DNA from: a bacterium
GTDB lineage: Bacteria; Desulfobacterota; DSWW01
DNA: 46,940 nucleotides
Direction of reading: 5' to 3'
Assembly (NCBI GenBank): GCA_028277985.1
Contig: JANQFG010000163.1
Coordinates: forward strand, 1-46,940
Shown: in pieces, positions 39,690-46,940 of the stretch
Layout of the letters: every line of letters begins with the position of its first letter
How positions within the stretch are numbered: the first letter of the stretch is position 1
Notes under the pieces: generated by a model
Seen by the model: the letters and a program-made list of their open reading frames with translations, nothing else
Database searches by the model: none
What the model was told of the DNA's origin: nothing
Made by a program: the position numbers and the translations under genes

Positions 39690-41390
39690 TTATGACTCTC
39701 TCGCTTCCAGGTTGCGGATTCCCATTTGCATGGGGATCACGCAGACCGCCAGGCTGAGAACCCCGACCAGTGCCAGGGCGCACACGACAAGGACCCAGCG
39801 GGTCGTGTGTATCTCGATTCCTGCAAAGCTGTACATGAAGATTTCGTTCACCGGCCAGGCCTCGAGGAACACGGCCAGTGCGATGAATCCCATGGCGAGT
39901 ATCATGTAGAGGATCGCGCCGTACCCCGTGGCGATCTTCGCGACGTTCTCCACGAAGAACCGTGGATAGACCGCCCCGAGCCCTATGCCGAGTCCGACGA
40001 TCCCTGCGGTGAGGAACACCATCGTCACCACCGAGACGCCCATCATAAAGCCGGAGACGTTCAGGAACCAGTTGGACAGAACGATCAGGATCTCGGACAG
40101 AACGAGCAGAGGCACCAGGTACATCCAGAATTTCGACCAGAGGAGCTTCCTGATCGAGATCGGCGCGCTCCGGACGAGCCAGAAGGATTTTCCCTCGATG
40201 CTCACCGCGGGGAAGACGAAACGGATCGCCACTGCAGAGATCACGAACCCTGCCAGCCCCATGTTCAGAAAGGAAAGCAGGTTCTGCAGGTAGACCGTGG
40301 ACATGGGGATCTTCTTCAGATCCAGCACCCGGAAATTGTACAGATACACCACGACCAGTGCCCCCAGCAGGAGGAGCTGGGTCCACTGGGTCGTATCGCG
40401 CAGGAAGAGCTTGATATCCTTCCTCACAATAGAGCGGGTTTGCAGACCGAATGGGCGGGTCACGAAATCGGATGCCCGATGAATCCAGGAATCGGCCACG
40501 AGCCTTGCGCCCCCGCCTTCCTGGGACCGCATCCAGCCGTCGATGTAGATGCGTCCGCCCACCCACGTGCCGATCGTGACCGACGCCATGGCCGTGCTCA
40601 GAAGCAGGAGGAAGTGGAGAATCGGTGCCCCCGACCTGTCAAAGAGCAGCGGGACCAGAAACTCGGTGAGCCAGTGGCTCGGCAGGTACACCGAAGAGGG
40701 GGTCTTGATCATGGCCAGGAAGTTGATGAACCGGTCCAGCTCCGCCTCCTCGAACAGCCTTTCCGGCTGGAGAAACCGGAACAGAAGATAGAGGCTTATC
40801 AGAAGCAGAATGGAGAGCAGGACGAGGATCTCCTTGGTCCGGCGAGCCGGGAAGAGGCGAACGAGGCCCATGGTACACATGATGCCCACCGCCGCGGCTA
40901 TGACCAAGAACGGAACAAAGCCGAGAAGAACCGCCACGTAGTAGTCCCAGGACGCCTCATAGACCACACCGTAGGCGCCGAATACGGGCATGCCGAACAG
41001 TACGATCATCCAGGAAGAGCTGATCAGGGTCTCCACGAACTTGGCCAGGTAGATACGCTCCAGGGGCAGGGGCAGCGAATGGAGAAGCAGCAATTCGTCG
41101 GACAGGTAGAAGGCGGAAAGGGCCGTGACGATGTTACTGAAGACCAGCAGGGAGAAGAAGACCACCGTGATCATGGTGAGAAGCTTTACGGCAAGGATGG
41201 TCCCGATCGCCTCGACGCCCTGGAAATAGGACAGAACACGGTAAAAGAGATAGAAGATTCCCACCCAGAACAGAACACCCAGGGTAATGATCACTGCGTT
41301 CTTGAGTGTCCCGGAGCCCCGGCTTCCGCTGTCCCTGTTCCACAGGGTCCGCCAGGATGGGTGCAGAAGATAGAGAAAGGTGTCTTTCAT
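39690..41390 (-). CDS. Large ABC-2-like permease
   Basis: 566 residues from ATG 41390, whose ATGA overlaps the ATPase stop; the frame open to 41552 is not used. At least twelve hydrophobic segments are visible, among them AVIITLGVLFWVGIFYLFY, VVFFSLLVFSNIVTALSAFY, GLAGFVISAVAIRFVFPAV and LVVCALALVGVLSLAVCVI, so the protein is about twice a usual ABC-2 permease and may represent two fused permease units. Cytoplasmic loops contain RKDIKLFLRDTTQW. It pairs with the ATPase and follows a transglutaminase-like gene. The substrate is unknown; export of a peptide or envelope component is plausible. Confidence 0.85.
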   Translation of the reverse strand: MKDTFLYLLHPSWRTLWNRDSGSRGSGTLKNAVIITLGVLFWVGIFYLFYRVLSYFQGVEAIGTILAVKLLTMITVVFFSLLVFSNIVTALSAFYLSDELLLLHSLPLPLERIYLAKFVETLISSSWMIVLFGMPVFGAYGVVYEASWDYYVAVLLGFVPFLVIAAAVGIMCTMGLVRLFPARRTKEILVLLSILLLISLYLLFRFLQPERLFEEAELDRFINFLAMIKTPSSVYLPSHWLTEFLVPLLFDRSGAPILHFLLLLSTAMASVTIGTWVGGRIYIDGWMRSQEGGGARLVADSWIHRASDFVTRPFGLQTRSIVRKDIKLFLRDTTQWTQLLLLGALVVVYLYNFRVLDLKKIPMSTVYLQNLLSFLNMGLAGFVISAVAIRFVFPAVSIEGKSFWLVRSAPISIRKLLWSKFWMYLVPLLVLSEILIVLSNWFLNVSGFMMGVSVVTMVFLTAGIVGLGIGLGAVYPRFFVENVAKIATGYGAILYMILAMGFIALAVFLEAWPVNEIFMYSFAGIEIHTTRWVLVVCALALVGVLSLAVCVIPMQMGIRNLEARES

Positions 41391-42145
41391 GATCGCAGGT
41401 ACTCGACCACCCGGGTCATCTCTTCCCCTCCGGTGAGCTGAAGGAAGATCGATTCCAGCCGGTCGGCGCCCCCTTTTGCCTGCTGCTGCAGTTCTTCCTT
41501 GGTTCCCAATGCGATGAGCTCCCCCTTGTGGATGATGCCGATGCGGTCGCACACTTCCTCGGCCACTCCAAGGGTATGGGTGGACATGAAGATCGTTTTG
41601 CCTCGAGCGCAGTATTCCCGGAAGATCGATTTCACGAGCCGCGCCCCCTGGGGATCGAGCCCCACCATCGGCTCATCCACAATGATGACCTCCGGATGAT
41701 GGAGAAAGGCGGCTCCCATCACGAGACGCTGCCGCATCCCGTGGGAATACCCTTCGATCAGCTCGCTCCGAAAATCGTTCAGGCTGAAGAGATCGAAGGA
41801 CTCATCCATCCTCTGCTCGAGCCGTTGGCCGTCGATACGATAGAGCCCTCCGATGAACCGAAGGAACTCCTCTCCCGTGAGCTTTTCATACAGGAAAGGG
41901 CGGTCCGGAATGAAGCCCATCAGGGCCTTTGCACGAATCGGGTCTTCCGCCACATCGGTGCCGCCCACCAGGATGGTCCCCTCGGAAGGCTGCATCAGGC
42001 CGGCGATCATCTTGATCGTCGTGGTCTTGCCGGCCCCATTCGGCCCGAGAAATCCGAAGACCTCCCCGCGTCGCACATGCAGGGACAGGCGGTTGACCGC
42101 CACCAGGTCCCGGTATCGCTTGGTCACTTCCCGCAACTCGATCAT
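41387..42145 (-). CDS. ABC-2-type transporter ATPase
   Basis: 252 residues with Walker A GPNGAGKTT, Q-loop region MGFIPDRPF, signature YSHGMRQRLVMGAA, Walker B VIIVDEPMVGLDP and switch His in FMSTHTLG. The signature Ser-His-Gly and the 'GLDPQGARLVKSIFREY' follow-up are typical of CcmA/NatA-type exporters. ATGA overlaps on both sides (start with the transglutaminase gene, stop with the permease gene) show a tightly coupled three-gene operon. Confidence 0.94.
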   Translation of the reverse strand: MIELREVTKRYRDLVAVNRLSLHVRRGEVFGFLGPNGAGKTTTIKMIAGLMQPSEGTILVGGTDVAEDPIRAKALMGFIPDRPFLYEKLTGEEFLRFIGGLYRIDGQRLEQRMDESFDLFSLNDFRSELIEGYSHGMRQRLVMGAAFLHHPEVIIVDEPMVGLDPQGARLVKSIFREYCARGKTIFMSTHTLGVAEEVCDRIGIIHKGELIALGTKEELQQQAKGGADRLESIFLQLTGGEEMTRVVEYLRS

Positions 42146-43638
42146 CGGTACTCCAGTATTTCCATGGACAGCCGGCCGATCACCTGGGCCATCCGCATCT
42201 GCTCTTCAAGGCCGCCATCGATGAACTTGATATGGGTCACATCGGCGGGAAACTGGGCCATCACCGGGTCGAGGCTGATCCATCCTCCCACCCACACCTC
42301 GTTCCAGGCGTGATAGAAGAACCCTTCGCCCGTGTACACCACGCCCACAACGATTCGGGCCGGGAGCCCTGCGGCCCGGGCCAGCGCACCCATCAGCGCC
42401 GCATGCTCATTGCAGTCGCCCGCCCTGTCATCGAGGACGTCCAGCGCGTTCGGAAGGCTCACGGTCGGGCGCTTCTCCAGATTCTCGTAAACCCATTCCA
42501 TGAGACGGCGCGCAACGACAGCAGCGTCTTTCTCCTGCCCTACGATCTCGCGAGCCAGTCCCTGGATCCTCTGGTCGTCGCTCTGGAGAAAGGCAGTCGC
42601 CTTCATGTAGTCTGCCAGGGCTTGGTTCCGGACCGGGATGCCGACCTCCGGCAACGAGGCCATGTCCTCTTTGACGACCTCCAGGGTGGCCCCCTGAAGA
42701 CTCTGCCGCCCACCCTTCATCTCGAAATCGGCCGGATCGATCCCCTCGAGCAGGATGCGAAGGGTCCGAAGCCTCTTCGGTTCGGGCAATCGCTTGTTCA
42801 CGGAGACCATGGTGGAGGTGGTGATGTCCACCGCATCATCACCCTTCTTCATTCCCCTGCGGGCTTCAGCGGCCTCCTCCCGCACCATGGTGAGACCCAT
42901 CGGACTGACTTCCTTGAGGACTCGCCCCTCGCGGTCATACCAGGAGGTTGCCTCCATTCCGGCGTAGCTCACCCGAATCCGGAATGCCTGTTGCGACCCA
43001 CCGTTGACCCGGATCTCCTCCTCGCCCTCCACGGTGAGCACTGCATCGGCATTGCTCAATGTCGAAGGGAGAACCACCGGGACGCGAAATGACTTGCCCG
43101 CCTCCAGCCCGTGGCTGACAAGGAACGGCCTCAGGTTGAGAAAGAGATAAGGCGCACGGCGAAGATGCAGCACTTTCTCCTGGCGCTTGCCGGCCGAGTC
43201 GATCTCCAGATGGACGCTTTGTCCCTCGACCTCGCCCAGCACTTCCATGGAAACCACGTCGGATCGCATTTGAAAGCTGAACGACGTGAGGGCAAACGCT
43301 TCGTCGGTCCTGCAGGTCGTGGCAACCCAGATCTTCTGCGGCGTGTCCATCATCTTGAGATGGGTGAGCGTTTCCTCGCGCACCACGTACCCGCCGTTCT
43401 CCGGCTCGCAGGTGTGGTGGAGCCATCCGACCTTGTTACCCTGAAAGTAAATCCCCATCCAGGCCTCTTCGGCCTCGAGCGTCTCGCCCGGCTCCAGGCT
43501 GAGGGCGGTCCCCAATTCTATATAAGGACTAAAAGGAGAGGAGAAATTCTCCCGATGGATCATCAGCCCGACCATGACGAGCCAGAACCCGATCGTGGCC
43601 CATGCGAGGATCTTTCTCAAAAGGTTCCCTTCCTCCAC
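42142..43638 (-). CDS. Membrane-anchored transglutaminase-like protein
   Basis: 498 residues. A single N-terminal helix (ILAWATIGFWLVMVGLMI, about 9-27) anchors it, the rest being periplasmic. After a 300-residue beta-rich region comes a transglutaminase-like (papain-fold) core: Cys in RAGDCNEHAAL, His in FYHAWNEVW and Asp in SLDPV form the complete triad. It could act as a protease, amidase or cross-linking enzyme on peptides or cell wall. Operon with an ABC-2 exporter suggests processing of the exported cargo or control of the exporter. No gene for a small cargo peptide was recognised nearby. Confidence 0.9.
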   Translation of the reverse strand: MEEGNLLRKILAWATIGFWLVMVGLMIHRENFSSPFSPYIELGTALSLEPGETLEAEEAWMGIYFQGNKVGWLHHTCEPENGGYVVREETLTHLKMMDTPQKIWVATTCRTDEAFALTSFSFQMRSDVVSMEVLGEVEGQSVHLEIDSAGKRQEKVLHLRRAPYLFLNLRPFLVSHGLEAGKSFRVPVVLPSTLSNADAVLTVEGEEEIRVNGGSQQAFRIRVSYAGMEATSWYDREGRVLKEVSPMGLTMVREEAAEARRGMKKGDDAVDITTSTMVSVNKRLPEPKRLRTLRILLEGIDPADFEMKGGRQSLQGATLEVVKEDMASLPEVGIPVRNQALADYMKATAFLQSDDQRIQGLAREIVGQEKDAAVVARRLMEWVYENLEKRPTVSLPNALDVLDDRAGDCNEHAALMGALARAAGLPARIVVGVVYTGEGFFYHAWNEVWVGGWISLDPVMAQFPADVTHIKFIDGGLEEQMRMAQVIGRLSMEILEYR

Positions 43639-43849
43639 CCGCTCAACACCTCCCGAATCTTGCGGATTCTTGGATGCCCGGCTTCATCAACACCTTCAAA
43701 CTCTTTCGTCCATCCCGGCAATTTCCTTGAATTGTAAAGGCTTATAAGAGTAGACACGTCTCAGCACGGATGGTTCGGGAAACCTCGCATCCGGGCACCT
43801 TGGACACCTTGAAAACACGCAGGATTCTCCCCGCCTATCCACGCACAGC

Positions 43850-43876
43850 GATAGCCTGCCCCACCGGCAGCCTATC
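43850..43876. repeat. Imperfect hairpin in the 43.6-44.0 kb gap
   Basis: GATAGCCTGCC and GGCAGCCTATC form an 11-position stem with one C-C mismatch and a CCACC loop. It lies in a 396-base stretch (43639-44034) between the divergent transglutaminase and HAD genes in which no gene is supported. Confidence 0.45.
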
Positions 43877-44034
43877 CTCCCTGGAGATCTCACTTGAACA
43901 ATTTCACCAAACCGCAGGGGCATGGGGCATGAACCGGCATCGATTGACAAGCCAGGCCTACCGTGCAAAGCTGCGTTATGAACTGCCTATCACAGAGAAA
44001 TTAGTCCGTATAAGTAATCGTTCGAAGAGATGCG

Positions 44035-44847
44035 ATGAAGACCCTGATTTTCGACATGGACGATACTCTGGTTGTCGAGGAAGCGTCGGCTGAGGCTGCA
44101 TTTCGAGCCACATGTCAGTTCGCGGGCAAGCGAATTGGCATTGATCCTGAGGCCTTGTCCCAAAACATCCGTGAGTCCTGTCGTGGCCTCTGGCACAAAT
44201 CTCCCGCACGATCCTTTTGTCTCGAGGTCGGAATCAGTTCCTGGGAAGGTCTTTGGGCAGATTTCGAAGGGGTCGATGAGGACCTGCGCATCCTTGCTGA
44301 CTGGGCTTCAGGCTACCGCAGGAATTCGTGGCAAGAGGCCCTGCGCCGATGTGGACATCAATCTGAGGAGACGTTTGCAGAAGAACTTGCATGTAGATTC
44401 GTTTGTGAGCGACGTGCGTTAAATGTTGTCTATGACGATGTCGTGCCAGTTCTGGAGCATCTCAACCAGCACCACACCCTTGGCCTCCTGACCAATGGTG
44501 CACCTGACTTGCAGAGGCGAAAACTGGCCGGCTCTGGTCTCGCAGGCTATTTCGACGCTGTCGTCATTTCAGGCGAAATCGGGTTTGGGAAGCCCGACTC
44601 TCGCATCTTCGACTTGATTCTCAACCGCCTGGAGTCGACAGCTGATTCAGCAGCCATGATCGGCAACAGCCTGAAATCAGACATTGCGCCAGCAATTGAA
44701 GTCGGAATGATGGGAATTTGGGTCAATCGCGAGCATAAGACCGGTGATGAATTCATTATCCCAGATTCGACTATAACCGACCTAACAGGATTAACGAGAA
44801 TCTTCGAACAAGACGCTCCACCGGACGCCGACAAGCGGCACCGGTGA
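44035..44847 (+). CDS. HAD-superfamily hydrolase
   Basis: 270 residues with all four HAD motifs: FDMDDTL (nucleophile Asp and acid Asp) at residues 5-11, LLTNGAPD (motif II Thr), GFGKPDSRIF (motif III Lys), and MIGNSLKSDI (motif IV metal Asp). The cap inserted after motif I is alpha-helical (type C1), as in phosphoglycolate phosphatase and 2-haloacid dehalogenase relatives, so a small phosphorylated metabolite is likely. First of a row of unrelated plus-strand genes of lower G+C. Its last 80 bases and the following gap hold an imperfect hairpin with bulges (CACCGG/CCGGTG and GCCG/CGGC, 44819-44849). Confidence 0.9.
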   Translation: MKTLIFDMDDTLVVEEASAEAAFRATCQFAGKRIGIDPEALSQNIRESCRGLWHKSPARSFCLEVGISSWEGLWADFEGVDEDLRILADWASGYRRNSWQEALRRCGHQSEETFAEELACRFVCERRALNVVYDDVVPVLEHLNQHHTLGLLTNGAPDLQRRKLAGSGLAGYFDAVVISGEIGFGKPDSRIFDLILNRLESTADSAAMIGNSLKSDIAPAIEVGMMGIWVNREHKTGDEFIIPDSTITDLTGLTRIFEQDAPPDADKRHR

Positions 44848-44878
44848 GCTCTATGTTATGTGACTAGAAAGAGGATGA

Positions 44879-45343
44879 ATGGTGAAGCCCTCGAATATAC
44901 CAACAAAGTCAGAAGTCGCAGCTGTATTCAACTTATACCCTAAGAAGATTAAGTCGAAACTCATGGTTCTGCGGCAATTGATTTATGAGACAGCAGCCTC
45001 ATTCGAAGAAGTCGGAGAATTAGAAGAGACACTTAAATGGGGGGAACCTAGTTACTTGACACCAATTTCTAAAAGCGGAAGCACGATCAGGATTGCTTGG
45101 AAGAATTCCCAAAAAGACCAATACTCCATGTTCTTCAAATGTACAGCAAACCTAGTCCCAGCATTCAAAGAGAGATTCCCTGACAAATTCAGATTTGGGG
45201 GAAACAGAAGTATTGATTTCAACCTTCAAGACGATGTCCCAACAACTGAATTGAAGCAGTGCATTGCACTAGCTTTGACCTATCATCGCAACAAAAGACT
45301 AGATACATCGGCAAGGTGGAAAATGGTAGAAAAAGTCACATAG
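44879..45343 (+). CDS. DUF1801/YdhG-like domain protein
   Basis: 154 residues. LRQLIYETAASFEEVGELEETLKWGEPSYLT is the usual DUF1801 stretch with the conserved 'L.W.GEPSY' segment, followed by TIRIAWKNSQKDQYSMFF and the C-terminal helix 'LALTYHRNK'. The fold is that of the YdhG/iron-chaperone-like group; biochemical role is not settled. The gene is strongly A+T-richer than the operons to its left, suggesting transfer. GAGG precedes the ATG. Between this gene and the next (45344-45482) a small CACCTG/CAGGTG hairpin (about 45356-45372) is the only feature. Confidence 0.82.
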   Translation: MVKPSNIPTKSEVAAVFNLYPKKIKSKLMVLRQLIYETAASFEEVGELEETLKWGEPSYLTPISKSGSTIRIAWKNSQKDQYSMFFKCTANLVPAFKERFPDKFRFGGNRSIDFNLQDDVPTTELKQCIALALTYHRNKRLDTSARWKMVEKVT

Positions 45344-45482
45344 CAATCCCATACACCTGTCGTCCAGGTGATGGATGACGTTATGCTTTGAAACTGGTCA
45401 TAAATGACTCAAATAGCGTGAGGTAAAAATCAGTCGTTTTCGAAGAACGGGGATTTCAAAGAGGTGGGGGAGGAGAACTCAA

Positions 45483-46142
45483 ATGTCTGCAAAGGGCCCA
45501 AAAGCAACTTGCCTGCTCTGCGATTCTAAATACACAGGACCGGGTATGACGAGGCATTTGAAGTCTTGTCTTCCCAATAATATGAAGCATTGGGCAAAAC
45601 AGCATGAAGACAAAGATCAATCCTCTTTTCATATTCAGGTCAGAGCCGTTTACTCCCCAGGCTACTGGTTGCATCTGAATGTCAATAGCAGTACCCCATT
45701 ACGTAGTTTAGATCAATTCCTTAGGGATATCTGGTTAGAGTGCTGTGGCCATATGAGTGCCTTTAGATATGGAAGAAATCAAGTGGGCATGAATCGAAGA
45801 CTCAAGGAAGTGCTGGAGCCAGACATGGAGTTGCTCTACGACTATGATTTTGGCACTACTACAGAGCTTTTGATCAAGGTACTCGGAGAGTATTCCGGTC
45901 CCATGGAGAAGAATAGACCTGTGCAGATCTTAGCTAGAAATGAAGCCCCTGAAATTCCATGCGACGAATGCGGCGAATCCTCTGCCGTGTTGATTTGTAC
46001 TGAGTGCCAATGGGAGGGGGGAGGTTGGCTATGCCAGCCCTGTGCGGAGGATCATAAATGTGATGAAGAAGTGTTCTTACCGGTTGTTAATTCACCCAGA
46101 ACGGGTGAATGCGGATATACGGGAGAATTGGAGCCATGGTAA
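45483..46142 (+). CDS. Zinc-finger protein with pRiA4b ORF3-like core
   Basis: 219 residues. Residues about 10-30 form a C2HC-type finger (CLLCDSKYTGPGMTRHLKSC). The middle (about 48-145) has FHIQVRAVYSPGYWLHLNV, TPLRSLDQFLRDIWLECCGH and LYDYDFGTTTELLIKVLGEY, the IS1096-TnpR/pRiA4b ORF-3 fold pattern. The C-terminal part holds a second metal cluster (CDECGESSAVLICTECQWEG, WLCQPCAEDHKC). pRiA4b ORF3-like proteins are widespread on plasmids and mobile DNA with no defined activity. GGAGGAG precedes the ATG. Low G+C as in its neighbours. Confidence 0.8.
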   Translation: MSAKGPKATCLLCDSKYTGPGMTRHLKSCLPNNMKHWAKQHEDKDQSSFHIQVRAVYSPGYWLHLNVNSSTPLRSLDQFLRDIWLECCGHMSAFRYGRNQVGMNRRLKEVLEPDMELLYDYDFGTTTELLIKVLGEYSGPMEKNRPVQILARNEAPEIPCDECGESSAVLICTECQWEGGGWLCQPCAEDHKCDEEVFLPVVNSPRTGECGYTGELEPW

Positions 46143-46158
46143 ACAGAGCATATCCTCT

Positions 46159-46229
46159 GCCTGCAGCAGACGGCGTGGCGAGGAGGTCCGGTTCTGATGC
46201 TGTTTCTCAAGGACCGCCGCTGCTGAGGC
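46159..46229. repeat. Bulged inverted repeat, attC-like in shape
   Basis: GCCT-g-CAGCAG-a-CGGCG (46159-46175) pairs with CGCCG-CTGCTG-AGGC (46215-46229), leaving one G and one A unpaired on the left arm. Single extrahelical bases on one arm are a trait of integron attC sites, but the GTTRRRY/RYYYAAC core sites were not found at the expected ends. It fills the gap between the pRiA4b-like and GFA genes. Confidence 0.5.
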
Positions 46230-46295
46230 ATGCGTGAGCTTCTTAACTTTTCAATCATTTCTAAACACCTGGAATTTTAACATACTGGAGGGATA

Positions 46296-46703
46296 ATGGT
46301 TAAAGGCCAATGTAACTGCGGTGCGGTCAAATTCGAAATCGACTCGGACATTTCTGATGTTTTCATATGTCATTGCTCTATCTGTCGGAGATCGTCCGGT
46401 AGTAATGGAAAAGCGGTTGTAATTGTAAACAACAACGATTTTAGGTGGACACAAGGTGAAGACAATATTGCAACTTGGGATAAGCCTAACGGAGAATGGC
46501 AAAATAGATTCTGCCAAATCTGTGGCTCATCGCTACCTGGTATTAATGATCAAACACGTATGTATGTTCCGGCCGGCTTGATTAACGAAGGAGGTGAGTC
46601 ACTAGAAGTAAAACACCATATATGGGTTGAATCAAAGGCCGTTTGGGATTTGATCGGAGATTCAGGAAAACAGCATCCAACATCATTCGGAAGTCGAGCT
46701 TAG
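46296..46703 (+). CDS. GFA-family zinc protein
   Basis: 135 residues starting MVKGQCNCGAVKFEI. Cysteine pattern CNCGAV, CHCSICRRSSG and FCQICGSSL is that of the GFA/CENP-V family (structural and second zinc sites). Members were first described as glutathione-dependent formaldehyde-activating enzymes, though most have unproven function. The tail HHIWVESKAVWD matches the family end. GGAGG lies before the ATG. Low G+C and frequent on integrons and islands. Confidence 0.9.
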   Translation: MVKGQCNCGAVKFEIDSDISDVFICHCSICRRSSGSNGKAVVIVNNNDFRWTQGEDNIATWDKPNGEWQNRFCQICGSSLPGINDQTRMYVPAGLINEGGESLEVKHHIWVESKAVWDLIGDSGKQHPTSFGSRA

Positions 46704-46739
46704 ACATCAACAAACCTAAAAGGCTGAAGACCGACCATA

Positions 46740-46758
46740 CCCGCCAGAAAAAGGCGGG
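46740..46758. terminator. Hairpin after the GFA gene
   Basis: CCCGCC and GGCGGG with loop AGAAAAA, 37 bases after the stop. No T run follows, so termination would be weak on the plus strand. Confidence 0.4.
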
Positions 46759-46780
46759 CGTGGCGGCTTAGACCGGTGTT

Positions 46781-46940
46781 GAGGCTGTAGAAAAAGTCCC
46801 GAAAGGCATAGAATGCAGGGCCAGGCGGAAGGAGAGAGCACCATATAGAACGGTTAGCCCATGATGAGGTAGCGATGGCCCGCTATAAGGACTACTCCTA
46901 CGAGCAAGGCAAACTCATTCCGGTCCACTTCGAAGATCAG
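46781..46940 (+). mobile_element. Left end of an IS element (IS1182-like), cut by the window
   Basis: Sequence GAGGCTGTAGAAAAAGTCCC (46781-46800) has the look of an IS1182-type terminal repeat, and the transposase start follows about 75 bases later. The right end is outside the window so repeats and target duplication cannot be checked. Confidence 0.6.
46875..46940 (+). CDS. Transposase N-terminus (IS1182-like), partial
   Basis: 22 codons visible, beginning MARYKDYSYEQGKLIPVHF, which is like the start of IS1182-group DDE transposases (MARYKDYSYxQxKLxPVxF). GAGGT lies four bases before the ATG. The reading frame is open to the edge. Too short to judge whether the enzyme is intact. Confidence 0.7.
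   Translation, partial: MARYKDYSYEQGKLIPVHFEDQ

Noticed and set aside
39726..41441. Plus-strand open frame of 571 codons with extreme His/Gln/Asp content
   Set aside because: Shadow of the large ABC permease.
43696..43968. Minus-strand open frame of 90 codons upstream of the transglutaminase gene
   Set aside because: No ribosome site, no recognisable domain and unusual Cys/Arg composition; treated as non-coding gap.
46159..46229. True integron attC site
   Set aside because: The bulged stem fits, but the flanking GTTRRRY and RYYYAAC cores are missing, so only a resemblance is reported.
1..46940. tRNA, rRNA, CRISPR arrays, known riboswitches or a replication origin
   Set aside because: None recognised on reading both strands; repeats found are hairpins, not evenly spaced direct repeats.

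Overview
The window is a G+C-rich bacterial chromosome segment. Its gene content (PAS-rich hybrid histidine kinases, LolCDE-like ABC genes, RND and AsmA-like envelope proteins, an acyl-CoA dehydrogenase, an arginine-rich RRSGKDRR micro-protein, WGSS-type beta-propeller repeats) is most like a deltaproteobacterium (Desulfobacterota/Myxococcota type). That placement is inference from gene style; there is no rRNA or other taxonomic marker.

Layout. (1) 1-6.6 kb, minus strand: an envelope operon of a LolA-like periplasmic protein, two FtsX/LolC-type permeases, a LolD-type ATPase and an outer-membrane barrel, followed by an SLC12-type cation/chloride cotransporter cut by the left edge. The second permease appears to start at a rare ATT codon just after a perfect 24-bp palindrome. 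(2) 6.7-15.4 kb, plus strand: a small remnant ORF, an Arg-rich micro-protein, a dimeric-barrel-like protein, a SMUG1-type uracil-DNA glycosylase, TetR plus DUF3795, an RND exporter and an AsmA-like protein behind two near-identical promoters, and a secreted seven-bladed propeller protein. (3) 15.4-19.1 kb, minus: a radical SAM / TetR / acyl-CoA dehydrogenase operon with a palindromic operator at its promoter. (4) 19.1-30.8 kb, minus: a seven-gene sensory island with three hybrid kinases, one simple kinase, a response regulator, a free-standing CarH-type B12 domain with the photoreceptor W-x9-EH motif, and a heme oxygenase with a long extra C-terminal domain. (5) 30.8-34.8 kb, minus: a DUF885 metallopeptidase, an ATP-grasp-like ligase and a SAM methyltransferase. 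(6) 34.9-38.9 kb, plus: cyclophilin and a tandem TM2 protein, then a TetR / outer-membrane protein / Tat-exported nitroreductase unit with three matching operators. REP-like hairpins flank this unit. (7) 38.9-43.6 kb, minus: a lipoprotein, then a transglutaminase / ABC ATPase / ABC permease operon with ATGA overlaps. (8) 44-46.9 kb, plus: a run of small, A+T-richer, unrelated genes (HAD, DUF1801, pRiA4b ORF3-like, GFA) ending at an IS element that leaves the window.

The best candidate for something undescribed is the sensory island. It joins a light-type B12 sensor domain and a tetrapyrrole-cleaving heme oxygenase to a multi-kinase phosphorelay, with no phytochrome in view. The region was read by eye and no database search was possible, so family names rest on recognised motifs.
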